Shown here one piece after another: positions 17,569-24,707 of a DNA stretch of 64,000 nucleotides (its first letter is position 1; each line of letters opens with the position of its first letter). Below the pieces are notes generated by a model. The model was not told the DNA's origin, made no database searches, and was given only the letters and a program-made list of their open reading frames with translations. The stretch is from Corynebacterium provencense (GTDB lineage: Bacteria; Actinomycetota; Actinomycetes; Mycobacteriales; Mycobacteriaceae), in the NCBI GenBank assembly GCA_900049755.1, contig LT160592.1, positions 706,283 through 770,282 on the forward strand, written 5' to 3'. The position numbers and the translations under genes were made by a program.

Positions 17569-18081
17569 TTAGTCTCCGGCGCAGGCGACTCCGTCGTTGT
17601 CTCGGTCGAGGTGATCGCCCCAGCCGTAGTCGCCGGGGTGGATGGGGGCCGCTCCGGCGTTGCGTACGGCGGTGCAGTTCTGGTACTGGAATCCCGAGGT
17701 GTCGGCGGGTTGTTCCACGACAGGGGCCGGGTCCGGGGTGTACGCGGGCTCGGGCGCCGGCGCCGGAGTGTAGGCGGGTTCCGGGTCGGGCGTGTACGCG
17801 GGCACCGGGTCGGGGATGTGGCGGGGGGCGTCCACGTCGACGTGCGTGTCGTCGTCGTCACCGGGGATGATCACTGCTGCGGCGGGTTCCTCGGTGGTGG
17901 GCAGTGGTGCGTCACTGGTGGTGCGCGCAGTCGTGGTGGTGGTCTTGCTGGTCGTCGTCGCTGCACGACTGGTCGAGGTCGCCGTCGTTGTGGTCGAGGT
18001 CTCGTTGTCGTCTGACCCGCAGGCGGTGAGGGTCAGTGACAGGGCGGCGGCAGTCGCCAGGATTAGTGCTTTGCGGTGCAT
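17569..18081 (-). CDS. Excalibur-domain lipoprotein, candidate conversion gene
   Basis: This 170-residue protein has a lipoprotein signal peptide (MHRKALILATAAALSLTLTAC, lipobox LTAC). A Thr-rich linker is followed by Pro repeats (AYTPDPEPAYTPAPAPEPAYTPDPAP) and a C-terminal Excalibur calcium-binding motif with DRDNDGVAC. It would sit on the outer face of the membrane with the motif in or beyond the wall. Its own sigma-70-like promoter carries the same 11-mer as the repressor region, and a hairpin follows it. I infer expression in the lysogen or repressor control, and a possible superinfection-exclusion or host-fitness role. Confidence 0.8.
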   Translation of the reverse strand: MHRKALILATAAALSLTLTACGSDDNETSTTTTATSTSRAATTTSKTTTTTARTTSDAPLPTTEEPAAAVIIPGDDDDTHVDVDAPRHIPDPVPAYTPDPEPAYTPAPAPEPAYTPDPAPVVEQPADTSGFQYQNCTAVRNAGAAPIHPGDYGWGDHLDRDNDGVACAGD

Positions 18082-18128
18082 GTGGTCTTTTCTCCTCATG
18101 GGTGTGACCCGATCTAGTCACTGGGAGA

Positions 18129-18157
18129 AATGTAGGGCACACTACTCACCTCTTCAA
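18129..18157 (-). promoter_or_regulatory. Promoter with putative operator for the lipoprotein gene
   Basis: On the minus strand TTGAAG (18152-18157), a 17-bp spacer and TACATT (18129-18134) form a good vegetative promoter. The 11-mer GTGAGTAGTGT at 18139-18149 in the spacer is identical to one at 29627-29637 in the immunity region, which suggests a shared repressor operator. Confidence 0.6.
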
Positions 18158-18235
18158 CAGGTGGGGGTAAGTGCGGGGTTAGAACCAAATGACTTCGCGC
18201 TCATTCCCCCGCCTCCCGCGATGCTCGTGGTCATG

Positions 18236-18355
18236 TCAGTACCTCCAGGTCTGGTGGGCGGTGTGTCGTGGGTGTCCGGTGAGCCAGCGGGCGATCCGGG
18301 CACGCCACGAGCGGGGCCGGCGGATTGGTTGCGGGCGGAACATGGGGCGGGTCAT
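18236..18355 (-). CDS. Small basic phage protein
   Basis: A 39-residue Arg-rich protein (MTRPMFRPQPIRRPRSWRARIARWL) starts at ATG 18355, overlapping the previous stop by 4 bp. That coupling is the main reason to accept it. It is the last gene of the early run of small genes. No family recognised. Confidence 0.45.
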   Translation of the reverse strand: MTRPMFRPQPIRRPRSWRARIARWLTGHPRHTAHQTWRY

Positions 18356-18504
18356 TGTTCGATCACTTCCAGGAGGTGGTCGTCGGTGATGGTCTGGAGT
18401 GCGCAGGTGACGGCGTCGTCCCGGTGCAGGCAGCACACGGGAACTTCGAAGCGGACGAGGAAGTCCCGGGGTTCGGGGACGAGGTCGTGGACAGGATCGG
18501 TCAT
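18352..18504 (-). CDS. Hypothetical 50-residue phage protein
   Basis: It starts at ATG 18504 (MTDPVHDLVPEPRDFLVRFEVPV) with a 4-bp overlap with the upstream zinc-ribbon gene. The sequence is a compact, acidic small protein with one Cys-Cys pair (PVCCLHRDD). Gene packing supports it. No function can be assigned. Confidence 0.5.
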   Translation of the reverse strand: MTDPVHDLVPEPRDFLVRFEVPVCCLHRDDAVTCALQTITDDHLLEVIEQ

Positions 18505-18695
18505 CGTGCACCCCCTGCTGCCAGCCAGTCGTCCAGGGCTGATTTCGGCATGGCGCCGATGTTGACCGGGGTATGCGGGCGGGCATGGGCGCGGCACTCG
18601 GCGCACAGGGTCGTGTCCGGGTGCCTGGTGCTGGTGTCCTTGCCGCATTTGGTGCAGGTGATGTTCCGGCGGCCACGACGGATACGGGTGGTCAT
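18501..18695 (-). CDS. Zinc-ribbon small phage protein
   Basis: This 64-residue protein has two CxxC pairs (CTKCGKDT and CAEC, 14 residues apart), a zinc-ribbon fold common in early actinophage proteins. An Arg-rich N-terminus (MTTRIRRGRRNI) could contact nucleic acid. Start and stop overlap both neighbours by 4 bp. Specific role unknown. Confidence 0.6.
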   Translation of the reverse strand: MTTRIRRGRRNITCTKCGKDTSTRHPDTTLCAECRAHARPHTPVNIGAMPKSALDDWLAAGGAR

Positions 18696-19102
18696 GCGTC
18701 CACCTCCTCACGGAGAGCGGTGATGATGTCTGGCTCGCGCAGGGTGGTGAGGGCGGTGATCGCCTCGTCGACGGTGTAGTCGTCGTCTCGGTTGATCTCC
18801 CGGAGAAGGTCGAGGACCACCTCGTAGGCGGTGTCCTCGTTCATGATGAGTTCCCGCCCGTCGAGGTCTCCGTACTCGCGGAGTTTGTCAGAGACGAGTG
18901 TGTCGATGTGCGATTGGATGCGCTGCGCCCGGGTGAGGTTCGTCCCTCTCACGGGGTGGCTTTTCAGCTCCGGGTCGGTTTTCGATGCTTGGTAGGTGGC
19001 TTCGAGGTGCGCTTGGGCTTCTTCCGGGGTGGTGAAGACAGCGTCGCAGGTCATGCAGTGGCCGTAGGGGCCGGGTCGCTGGTCGAATCGGGTAGTGGTC
19101 AT
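18692..19102 (-). CDS. Hypothetical phage protein with CxxC finger
   Basis: This 136-residue protein starts at ATG 19102 (MTTTRFDQRPGPYGHCMTCDAVFTTPEEAQAH). The segment YGHCMTCDAVFTTPEEAQAH looks like a C2H2-type finger (CxxC followed by H). The rest is helical and acidic. It follows a PD-(D/E)xK-type nuclease gene in the early operon. DNA binding is possible and unproven. Confidence 0.55.
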   Translation of the reverse strand: MTTTRFDQRPGPYGHCMTCDAVFTTPEEAQAHLEATYQASKTDPELKSHPVRGTNLTRAQRIQSHIDTLVSDKLREYGDLDGRELIMNEDTAYEVVLDLLREINRDDDYTVDEAITALTTLREPDIITALREEVDA

Positions 19103-19111
19103 GGTGGTCTC

Positions 19112-19486
19112 CTATTCGTAGCGGTCTGGTTGTGGTTCCCCAGTGAGGAGGAACACCAAATCGGAGAGGGTCATGGTGGCCCACTGTTGGGCGGGGTCTG
19201 CGACGCCGTGGCGCTTGTGGACGACCAGGCCGACGGCGGCGTCATCGTTGCCCGCTTCGGTGTGCGCTTCTGTGATCCAGCCGGCGAGATTCGGCCGGGC
19301 GGTGTTCTTGCATTCGATGACGACGCGGTGGCCCCGGTGGCGGACGCCGGTGATGTCACCCCTGTCTTTCGCCCCGGTTTTGGCCCTGCGGTCGATGCGG
19401 TCGTCGACGCGGGTGGCGAGGAAGTCAGCGACTTCCCGCTCGAAGCGGGCCCCGGCGGCTTTCGCGGATTTTCGATTGCGGGTCAC
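19112..19486 (-). CDS. PD-(D/E)xK nuclease, Holliday-junction resolvase-like
   Basis: This 124-residue protein has the core GDITGV followed by HRVVIECKN, the D...ExK signature of the restriction-like fold, after a basic N-terminal helix with RFEREVADFL that matches archaeal/phage Hjc-type resolvases. It would cut branched DNA made during RecT/YqaJ recombination or before packaging. It overlaps the upstream gene by 4 bp. Specific substrate is inferred from fold. Confidence 0.72.
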   Translation of the reverse strand: MTRNRKSAKAAGARFEREVADFLATRVDDRIDRRAKTGAKDRGDITGVRHRGHRVVIECKNTARPNLAGWITEAHTEAGNDDAAVGLVVHKRHGVADPAQQWATMTLSDLVFLLTGEPQPDRYE

Positions 19487-19683
19487 TGGAATACCTCCTT
19501 GTATGGGACTTCGTCGCTTCTGGTCTCGGCGAGTCCGAAGCCGGAGATGAGGGAGATTCCGCTGTTGGAGAGTGAAAAATGGTCTCCGGTGAGGGCGTTG
19601 GGGAATGTGGCCTTGGAGGTTTCAAGCAGATCTGCTTTTATGCAGGCCTGACAGGGGATGCAGGTGCAGTGATCGTTCTTCAT
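19483..19683 (-). CDS. Small Cys-rich phage protein
   Basis: This 66-residue protein starts at ATG 19683 (MKNDHCTCIPCQACIKADLLETSK) with a cluster of four Cys in the first 14 residues that could bind zinc. It overlaps genes on both sides by 4 bp, which supports the start. No family recognised. Confidence 0.55.
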   Translation of the reverse strand: MKNDHCTCIPCQACIKADLLETSKATFPNALTGDHFSLSNSGISLISGFGLAETRSDEVPYKEVFQ

Positions 19684-19913
19684 AGGGGGATCTCCATTTG
19701 TGCTCCTGGGAGGTGATTCCGCCCGGTGGTGGTGAGCGTCCACCGCCAGTAGTCGGGGCAGGCGGTGGATGTGCACACGTGCGGTGGCCGGTCGTGGCAG
19801 GCGGGGACGATGAGTCCGGTGTCGGTGAGGTCGCGGGCGAGCCACGGTCTTGTGGTGGTGCCGGTGGTGGCGATCTCCTGGAGGCACGCCCGGTCCATCG
19901 GGAGCATCCTCAT
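19680..19913 (-). CDS. Hypothetical 77-residue phage protein
   Basis: It starts at ATG 19913 (MRMLPMDRACLQEIATTGTTTRPWLARDLTDT) with an ATGA overlap with the HTH gene upstream. The middle has PHVCTSTACPDYWRW, possibly a small metal site. It belongs to the dense early operon. Function unknown. Confidence 0.5.
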   Translation of the reverse strand: MRMLPMDRACLQEIATTGTTTRPWLARDLTDTGLIVPACHDRPPHVCTSTACPDYWRWTLTTTGRNHLPGAQMEIPL

Positions 19914-20560
19914 GCTGCTGCCTGTGTGGCGAGGGATTCCCACAGGTCGCGGAAGGCCCGCTCCCACTTCTTGGACTCGTGGTACCGCCCGGTGAGGAGG
20001 TTGTAGAGGTGGCCGGTGCTGATTCCCACGGCGTCAGCGACCTGCTTCTGCGAGCCCATGCGGTCGACGAGGGCTTTTAGCAGGTCTTGGAGGGCGCCTT
20101 CGGTGACGGCGGGGTTTTCGTCGGGGTTGTCGATGTCATCCCATGCTGCGGGTGGGAACCATCCGTTGGCGGTGGCTTCGGGTGTGGGGCCGGTGTCTCG
20201 GATGCGCCCGCCGGTGTGCTCATCAACCCAGTCGTACAAGCGTACGATTCGGCGGCTGGTGGTGGGGGATTTGATCGCACTGTGTGGGTCGGTGGACCAG
20301 GTGGTGACGTCGGAGACGTTGGCCTGGATTTTCTTGGCGATCCACTCGGGCGTGTAGCCCTGGGCTTGGAGTGCTCGGAGGCGTCGTCGGAGTGCCCAGG
20401 GCGGTCGGACTAGGTGCATGTCGCGGAGCATTTGGGCGTGCCAGTTGGCTTCGTCCATGGCGCGGTGCCAGGTGGGCCAGTCGGTGGGCCATGATCCGGG
20501 TGGGGAGCACACCCACAGGCGGGTCCGATGGTCGTAGTGGACGGTGATTCTCGTGTCCAT
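19910..20560 (-). CDS. Putative HTH DNA-binding phage protein
   Basis: This 216-residue protein has a C-terminal helix-turn-helix (GSQKQVADAVGISTGHLYNLLTGRY), with a second possible one near ALQAQGYTPEWIAKKIQANVSDVTTW. It lies just downstream of the dUTPase gene and shares its stop/start region. HTH proteins at this place in actinophages are often regulators of early or late genes. The target is unknown. Confidence 0.65.
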   Translation of the reverse strand: MDTRITVHYDHRTRLWVCSPPGSWPTDWPTWHRAMDEANWHAQMLRDMHLVRPPWALRRRLRALQAQGYTPEWIAKKIQANVSDVTTWSTDPHSAIKSPTTSRRIVRLYDWVDEHTGGRIRDTGPTPEATANGWFPPAAWDDIDNPDENPAVTEGALQDLLKALVDRMGSQKQVADAVGISTGHLYNLLTGRYHESKKWERAFRDLWESLATQAAA

Positions 20561-21003
20561 TAGTGGACTCCTGTGCTGCCGAGTCCGGCGGTCCCCCGGG
20601 TGGTGTCCTGGTCGAGGTTGTCGGCTTCGGTGAGGATGACGTGTGGGACTTCTTTGACGACGAGTTGGGCGATGCGGTCGCCTTCCTCCCAGGTCCAGGG
20701 CTCGTGCCCGTGGTTGATGAGGATGGCGCGGATCTCACCCCGGTAGCCGGCGTCGATGGTGCCCGGGGTGTTGAGGACGGTCACGCCGTGGTTGGCTGCA
20801 CCTCCGGAGCGGGGGCGGATTTGTGCTTCCCAGCCTTTGGGGAGGGCGAGGCGGATGCCGGTGGGGATGGGTGCCCATTCGCCGGGTTGGAGGATGCCGG
20901 TGGTGGCTGCGCGGAGGTCGATGCCGGCGTCGTCGGGGTGTGCTTTGGTTGGCCGGTGCAGGTGCGCGTAGGCGGGTCTCGTCAGTTGGTAGTTGATTCT
21001 CAT
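20560..21003 (-). CDS. dut: dUTP diphosphatase
   Basis: This 147-residue trimeric-type dUTPase converts dUTP to dUMP. It shows the conserved motifs in order: DDAGIDLRA (motif 1), RPRSGGAANHG (2), GTIDAGYRGEI (3), GDRIAQLVV (4) and the C-terminal RGTAGLGSTG (5). The catalytic Asp of motif 3 is present. It starts at ATG 21003. Phage dUTPases limit uracil in new DNA, and some also act in regulation. Confidence 0.95.
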   Translation of the reverse strand: MRINYQLTRPAYAHLHRPTKAHPDDAGIDLRAATTGILQPGEWAPIPTGIRLALPKGWEAQIRPRSGGAANHGVTVLNTPGTIDAGYRGEIRAILINHGHEPWTWEEGDRIAQLVVKEVPHVILTEADNLDQDTTRGTAGLGSTGVH

Positions 21004-21077
21004 GGTTCCTCGATTCGAGAGTGTGTTCGTTTTTCGTGTGGTGTGTGGTGTGCGACGAGTGCACGAAACCGGGGTTT

Positions 21078-21524
21078 TCACGGGTCGAAGAGGGCAAGTT
21101 GGACTCCTTGCCCACAGGACAGGATTTCGGCCGCGAGAGCCCCCAGCGGGCGCCGATTTGGCCACACCGGGTGCCGACGCTCGAACTCCAGCCGGGCGTG
21201 AGCCTCCAGGATCTCCTCCCACGCCTCCGACCGGACATGCGTGAAAGTCCCCCGCGTCACATGCCACAGCAGGTCCTTCGACAGGCCCGTGCGCCTGGCC
21301 AGGCCCCTGATCGACTCCCCCTCCCGGCGCATGTCCGCGACCAGTTCCTGCGCCTGAGCCACCGGATGCTCCCGCACCGTCGGGTCCATCCCCTCCCCGA
21401 TCGTCCCCTGGGCGAGCTGGCGATTGTGCTCGTCGCACAAGCCCAGGCCCACCTGGTCCGGGTCACTGCGCGGCCGGGGGCAGCCGACTCGCAGACACCG
21501 GCGTGGCGGATCAGTCATGCCCAT
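21078..21524 (-). CDS. HTH-containing phage protein
   Basis: This protein of about 148 residues starts at ATG 21524, with a second ATG two codons on. A Cys pair around CLRVGC and LGLCDEH is followed by a helix-turn-helix (SIRGLARRTGLSKDLLWHVTRG) and a basic tail. It may be a regulator. It ends 75 bp before the dUTPase gene. Family not recognised. Confidence 0.6.
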   Translation of the reverse strand: MGMTDPPRRCLRVGCPRPRSDPDQVGLGLCDEHNRQLAQGTIGEGMDPTVREHPVAQAQELVADMRREGESIRGLARRTGLSKDLLWHVTRGTFTHVRSEAWEEILEAHARLEFERRHPVWPNRRPLGALAAEILSCGQGVQLALFDP

Positions 21525-21666
21525 CACCCGGCGGTTCGGTGGTGTCGAGCAGGGCCCGGACACGGGCGTGCTCCTCATCCCGCGCTTTGGCCCTGGCCTT
21601 GGCCCGTTCTGCGATTCCGGCGCGGGCTTGCGCCCACCTGGCGGCGGTGTCCTCACCCTGTCTCTT
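21520..21666 (-). other. In-frame open extension after an amber stop
   Basis: After the TAG at 21667-21669 the same frame stays open for about 50 codons (RWAQARAGIAERAKARAKAR, then VRALLDTTEPPGDGHD) to a TGA inside the next gene's start. It has no ATG or GTG of its own. It is either a truncated C-terminus left by a nonsense mutation or chance. Confidence 0.35.
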
Positions 21667-21987
21667 CTACCCATCTAGTTGTGTCTCAGATCCAGGCGCG
21701 TCACTTGTGGTTAGGTCCCGGCGCCGGGCGGGGTCGGCCTCCCACTGTGCGACGACCTGGCGGGCTGCGGTGATCAGGTCGTGTGGGGTGGGCGGGTCGG
21801 AGTGGGACACGGACCAGGTGATCACGGCGTCACGCCACACGGCGGCGGGGAGCATCATGTGGCCGCGCTCGAGGACCCTTGCCCATGCGGTGGTGATGTC
21901 GGGGTCTGGTTTCCGGCCGGTGGGGTAGATCGCCCGGATTTCGGCGAGGACGGCGGCGGCGATCTGCTCGTATGTGAGGGGGTTCAT
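21667..21987 (-). CDS. Hypothetical early phage protein
   Basis: This 106-residue helical protein starts at ATG 21987 (MNPLTYEQIAAAVLAEIRAIYPTGRKPDPDI) with an ATGA overlap with the DnaD-like gene before it. Its pattern (WARVLERGHMMLPAAVWRDAVITW) resembles small proteins coded after phage replication initiators and may be a helicase-loader partner. Its frame continues open past the stop for about 50 codons. Confidence 0.6.
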   Translation of the reverse strand: MNPLTYEQIAAAVLAEIRAIYPTGRKPDPDITTAWARVLERGHMMLPAAVWRDAVITWSVSHSDPPTPHDLITAARQVVAQWEADPARRRDLTTSDAPGSETQLDG

Positions 21988-22844
21988 GTGAGCTCCTTGG
22001 TGTCGAGGACTTCGCCGTCGACGTAGTCCCACGGCGCTTCGGGCAGCCACTCCTGCGCGGTGTAGCCGTGGCGGTGTGACGGTTGCTGGGAGCGGTTGGC
22101 GGTGCCGGTGGTTTCTCCGGCGCGGCGGATCCAGTTGCGCCAGGTGGCGTCCCAGTCCTTTTTCGTGCCGCGCTGTCCGGTCACTCCGGCCCAGTAGTCG
22201 GTGAACTTCCTGGTTTCGTAGTCCAGGTCGACGCCGGGGCATTCTGCGGCCATCTGGGAGCGGAGGGCGGCTCCCGGTGACCACCCGTCGGGGATGCGGG
22301 TCCCTCGCTTCGGTGGTGGCTTCGGGGTGGGGGTTGGCGCCGTAGGCGCGTCCCCCTCAGGGGGACTACAGGGGGTTACTACTAGGTGGTCGGGACGGGT
22401 CGGGTCGGGACGGGTCGGGTCGGGGTGCCGGGACGGACGAAAATGTCCCTGGTCTTGTCCCCCGTCTTGTCCCCCGGGGACATTCTCACGTTTCCCCTGC
22501 TCACGGTCTTTTCGCTTGCGCCATTCCCGTTTCTTTTCGCGTTCTCTTTCCCGCGATTCAAGAATCTCTTTTCGGGACGGTTGCATGTCATTCCACCCAT
22601 GAAACGCATACGATTTAGCACCAGAATCGTCCTCCGATTCGAACCACAATCCGTGCTGAATCAGAGCTCGAGTCTGCGCCGGAGTGCCACCGAGAGCACG
22701 AACCTGCCGGGCCGGAATCACCCCATCCGTGAGGTGCTTCGCACACCAGGTACCCGCCGTGATCCACAAGCCCCGGGCCGCCATCGACAGCCCCAGTACC
22801 TTCGGATGGTCGTAGAAACCGTCGTCAGCTTTGAACCATGTCAT
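21984..22844 (-). CDS. Phage replication protein, DnaD/helicase-loader type
   Basis: This 286-residue protein has an N-terminal winged-helix-like region (WFKADDGFYDHPKVLGLSMAARGLW) that is widespread in actinophage replication initiators. A charged linker with Arg/Lys/Glu and a (PDPTR) repeat follows, then a C-terminal domain with KFTDYWAGVTGQRGTKKDWDATWRNWIRRA, the DnaD-type motif (YWxxxxG...DW...WxNW). It probably loads the host helicase at the prophage origin. It lies just downstream of the SSB gene. Confidence 0.72.
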   Translation of the reverse strand: MTWFKADDGFYDHPKVLGLSMAARGLWITAGTWCAKHLTDGVIPARQVRALGGTPAQTRALIQHGLWFESEDDSGAKSYAFHGWNDMQPSRKEILESREREREKKREWRKRKDREQGKRENVPGGQDGGQDQGHFRPSRHPDPTRPDPTRPDHLVVTPCSPPEGDAPTAPTPTPKPPPKRGTRIPDGWSPGAALRSQMAAECPGVDLDYETRKFTDYWAGVTGQRGTKKDWDATWRNWIRRAGETTGTANRSQQPSHRHGYTAQEWLPEAPWDYVDGEVLDTKELT

Positions 22845-23035
22845 CCCTCCCTGTCCCCTCCTTCCTGTAACTGTGCGAGGATTCTCGCGATTGCTTGCGC
22901 CGCGGCGGCGGACAGGAAAAGAGGCCTACCGTGCTGGCAGACCTCGCACCCCATCCATCCGGCCACCCCGCGGGCGGTCATGTCATCAGCGTGACGGTGA
23001 CTGCCACGACCAGGCCTGACGATCCGGACAGTCAT
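22841..23035 (-). CDS. Hypothetical 64-residue phage protein
   Basis: A small protein starts at ATG 23035 directly after the SSB stop and overlaps the next start by 4 bp. It has a short Cys pair (GCEVCQHGRPLFLS) followed by an Ala-rich helix. The N-terminus is basic. It is part of the replication cluster. No function assigned. Confidence 0.55.
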   Translation of the reverse strand: MTVRIVRPGRGSHRHADDMTARGVAGWMGCEVCQHGRPLFLSAAAAQAIARILAQLQEGGDREG

Positions 23036-23506
23036 CTAGAACGGCGGTTCTTCCGGGCCCGCATTCCACGGGTCATCCGTGACCCCACCGCCGAATCCGC
23101 CCTGCTGCGCCTGTGGCTGCTGCTGGACTCCCCCAGACCACCCGGACAACTGCTGGGACTGTGGCTTCACGGTGACCGCCACATCAGCCACGTAGCAGCA
23201 GTAGTTCCGGTACGTGGTCCCGTCCTTGCCCTGACGCTCCGACATGAAAGTTTCACCGGTGACGGTCACTTTCATGCCCTTACTGAGCTGCTGCGCCACG
23301 GCCTCAGGCTTGCCGTCCCTCTCCGACCGCTGCGACACCGAGCACTCCGCGAATGTCGTGTCGAACTGCTCCCACTGGTTTGTCTGCTGGTTGAACCTGT
23401 TGCGCGAGAACGCGACGGTGAAGTAGCAGACTTTCCGGCCGCTGAACTCCCTGAGCGCCGGGTCCTTCGTGAGGTTTCCGGTGAACATGCTGGTCGCCAG
23501 CGCCAC
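23036..23506 (-). CDS. ssb: Single-stranded DNA-binding protein
   Basis: This 156-residue OB-fold protein has GNLTKDPALREF at the N-terminus and VTVTGETFMSERQGKDGTTYRNYCCYVADVAV in the core. A Gln/Gly-rich linker follows, and the acidic tip ends PEEPPF. The tip mediates contacts with replication and recombination proteins. It lies directly after the RecT-type gene, so the two probably act together in phage recombination. Confidence 0.92.
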   Translation of the reverse strand: MALATSMFTGNLTKDPALREFSGRKVCYFTVAFSRNRFNQQTNQWEQFDTTFAECSVSQRSERDGKPEAVAQQLSKGMKVTVTGETFMSERQGKDGTTYRNYCCYVADVAVTVKPQSQQLSGWSGGVQQQPQAQQGGFGGGVTDDPWNAGPEEPPF

Positions 23507-23507
23507 G

Positions 23508-24344
23508 TCAGGCCTCCTCTGCGGTCAGGCCGAGGGCGGTTGCGCGCTGCGCGGCAAGATCCTGCAGGTGATCGAGCTGACCGGCGGTGAGTCCCTGGTT
23601 CGCTGCCCAGTTCAGGATCTTGTCCAGGGTCTCAGCATCACCGGCCGCTTCGATCCCCTCAGCGGCCTTGACCTGCGGATCATCCTGCACCGGCTCGGGC
23701 TTCTTCTTCGCCCGGTCCAGAGCCGAGCGGCCCTTCCTCGGCCGGTCCACCCGCTCCGCCGTCGCACGGACTGGGAGGGGTTCCAGCTCGAGGTCTTCGG
23801 CCGAGTATCGGATGCCGAGGAGGACGTCGGGGGCGATCTTGCGGGACACTTCGGACGCGGCCTTGGCGTACAGCATGCCCTGTGGGTCAGTCGTGTACTT
23901 CTTGTTGGACGTGTAGCCGGCCTTCGTGGCGCGGGCAATGTCCCACGTGGCTTCCTCGACCTCACCCCGGGGGCTGGTAGCGCGGACGGTGACCGACTCG
24001 TCGGAGGTGTCGACGGTCTCGAAGCGGTAGCCGCGGGCCTTGAGCAGGCCGACCATGGTGCGGGCATAGATGCTGGGCTGCCCGTGGACAACGAAGACCT
24101 GCTGTAGTGCCTGCTGGGGCTTCAGCCCCACTTCCGCTCCGTAAAGGATCGCGGCTGCCCCGTCGTCGGGTTTGCCACGGTAGGCCTGCGGGACCATGCC
24201 GGTCGAGCAGAGGACTGTGGCGATCTTGTGGGCTGCTCCGAGAGCCTCAGCCTGCTTCTGCAGCAGGGCGAGACCGTCGTCGGTGACGTCTGGGGTGACG
24301 ATCTCTGCCTCATGGGCCTGGGTGGTGAGTTCTGTGCTGGTCAT
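23508..24344 (-). CDS. recT: RecT-type single-strand annealing protein
   Basis: This 278-residue protein resembles the RecT family of phage annealing proteins: GAAAILYGAEVGLKPQQALQQVFVVHGQPSIYARTMVGLLKARGY is the conserved core. The C-terminus is helical and variable. It anneals complementary single strands generated by the YqaJ-type exonuclease encoded two genes upstream. Order yqaJ, small protein, recT, ssb is common in siphophages. It starts at ATG 24344. Confidence 0.85.
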   Translation of the reverse strand: MTSTELTTQAHEAEIVTPDVTDDGLALLQKQAEALGAAHKIATVLCSTGMVPQAYRGKPDDGAAAILYGAEVGLKPQQALQQVFVVHGQPSIYARTMVGLLKARGYRFETVDTSDESVTVRATSPRGEVEEATWDIARATKAGYTSNKKYTTDPQGMLYAKAASEVSRKIAPDVLLGIRYSAEDLELEPLPVRATAERVDRPRKGRSALDRAKKKPEPVQDDPQVKAAEGIEAAGDAETLDKILNWAANQGLTAGQLDHLQDLAAQRATALGLTAEEA

Positions 24345-24356
24345 GCTGGTGTCCTT

Positions 24357-24707
24357 TCAGAAAGGGGCGATCTGGCTGTTGACGGTGTGGGCAGCTTGCC
24401 CGACGAGTTCGAGGGCCTCCTTCTTCCGGCCTGCACGGAGGTGGCCGAGGGCTTGTGCGAGGAGGTGCGAGAGGCTGCGCATCGTGTCGATGTGGTCGTG
24501 GTATTCCTCGGAGCTTCGCTTCTGGACCCGGTCTCGCTCTTCCTCCAGGTCGTAGTGCTCCTTGACTCGCACGAGGTCCACGTCGCGCATGGAGTCGAGC
24601 TGTGACTCGGCGGTCAGCGCGATGCCGTTGATCGTTTCTAGGAGGCGGGCGTAGTCGCGCCGCGCCTGGAAGTACTTCGCTTTCCAGCCGTAGGGGTCGT
24701 TGGTCAT
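24357..24707 (-). CDS. Hypothetical coiled-coil phage protein
   Basis: This 116-residue helical protein (EERDRVQKRSSEEYHDHIDTMRSLSHLLAQALGHL) lies between the exonuclease and RecT genes, its start overlapping the exonuclease stop. It could be a recombination accessory. No family recognised. Confidence 0.6.
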   Translation of the reverse strand: MTNDPYGWKAKYFQARRDYARLLETINGIALTAESQLDSMRDVDLVRVKEHYDLEEERDRVQKRSSEEYHDHIDTMRSLSHLLAQALGHLRAGRKKEALELVGQAAHTVNSQIAPF

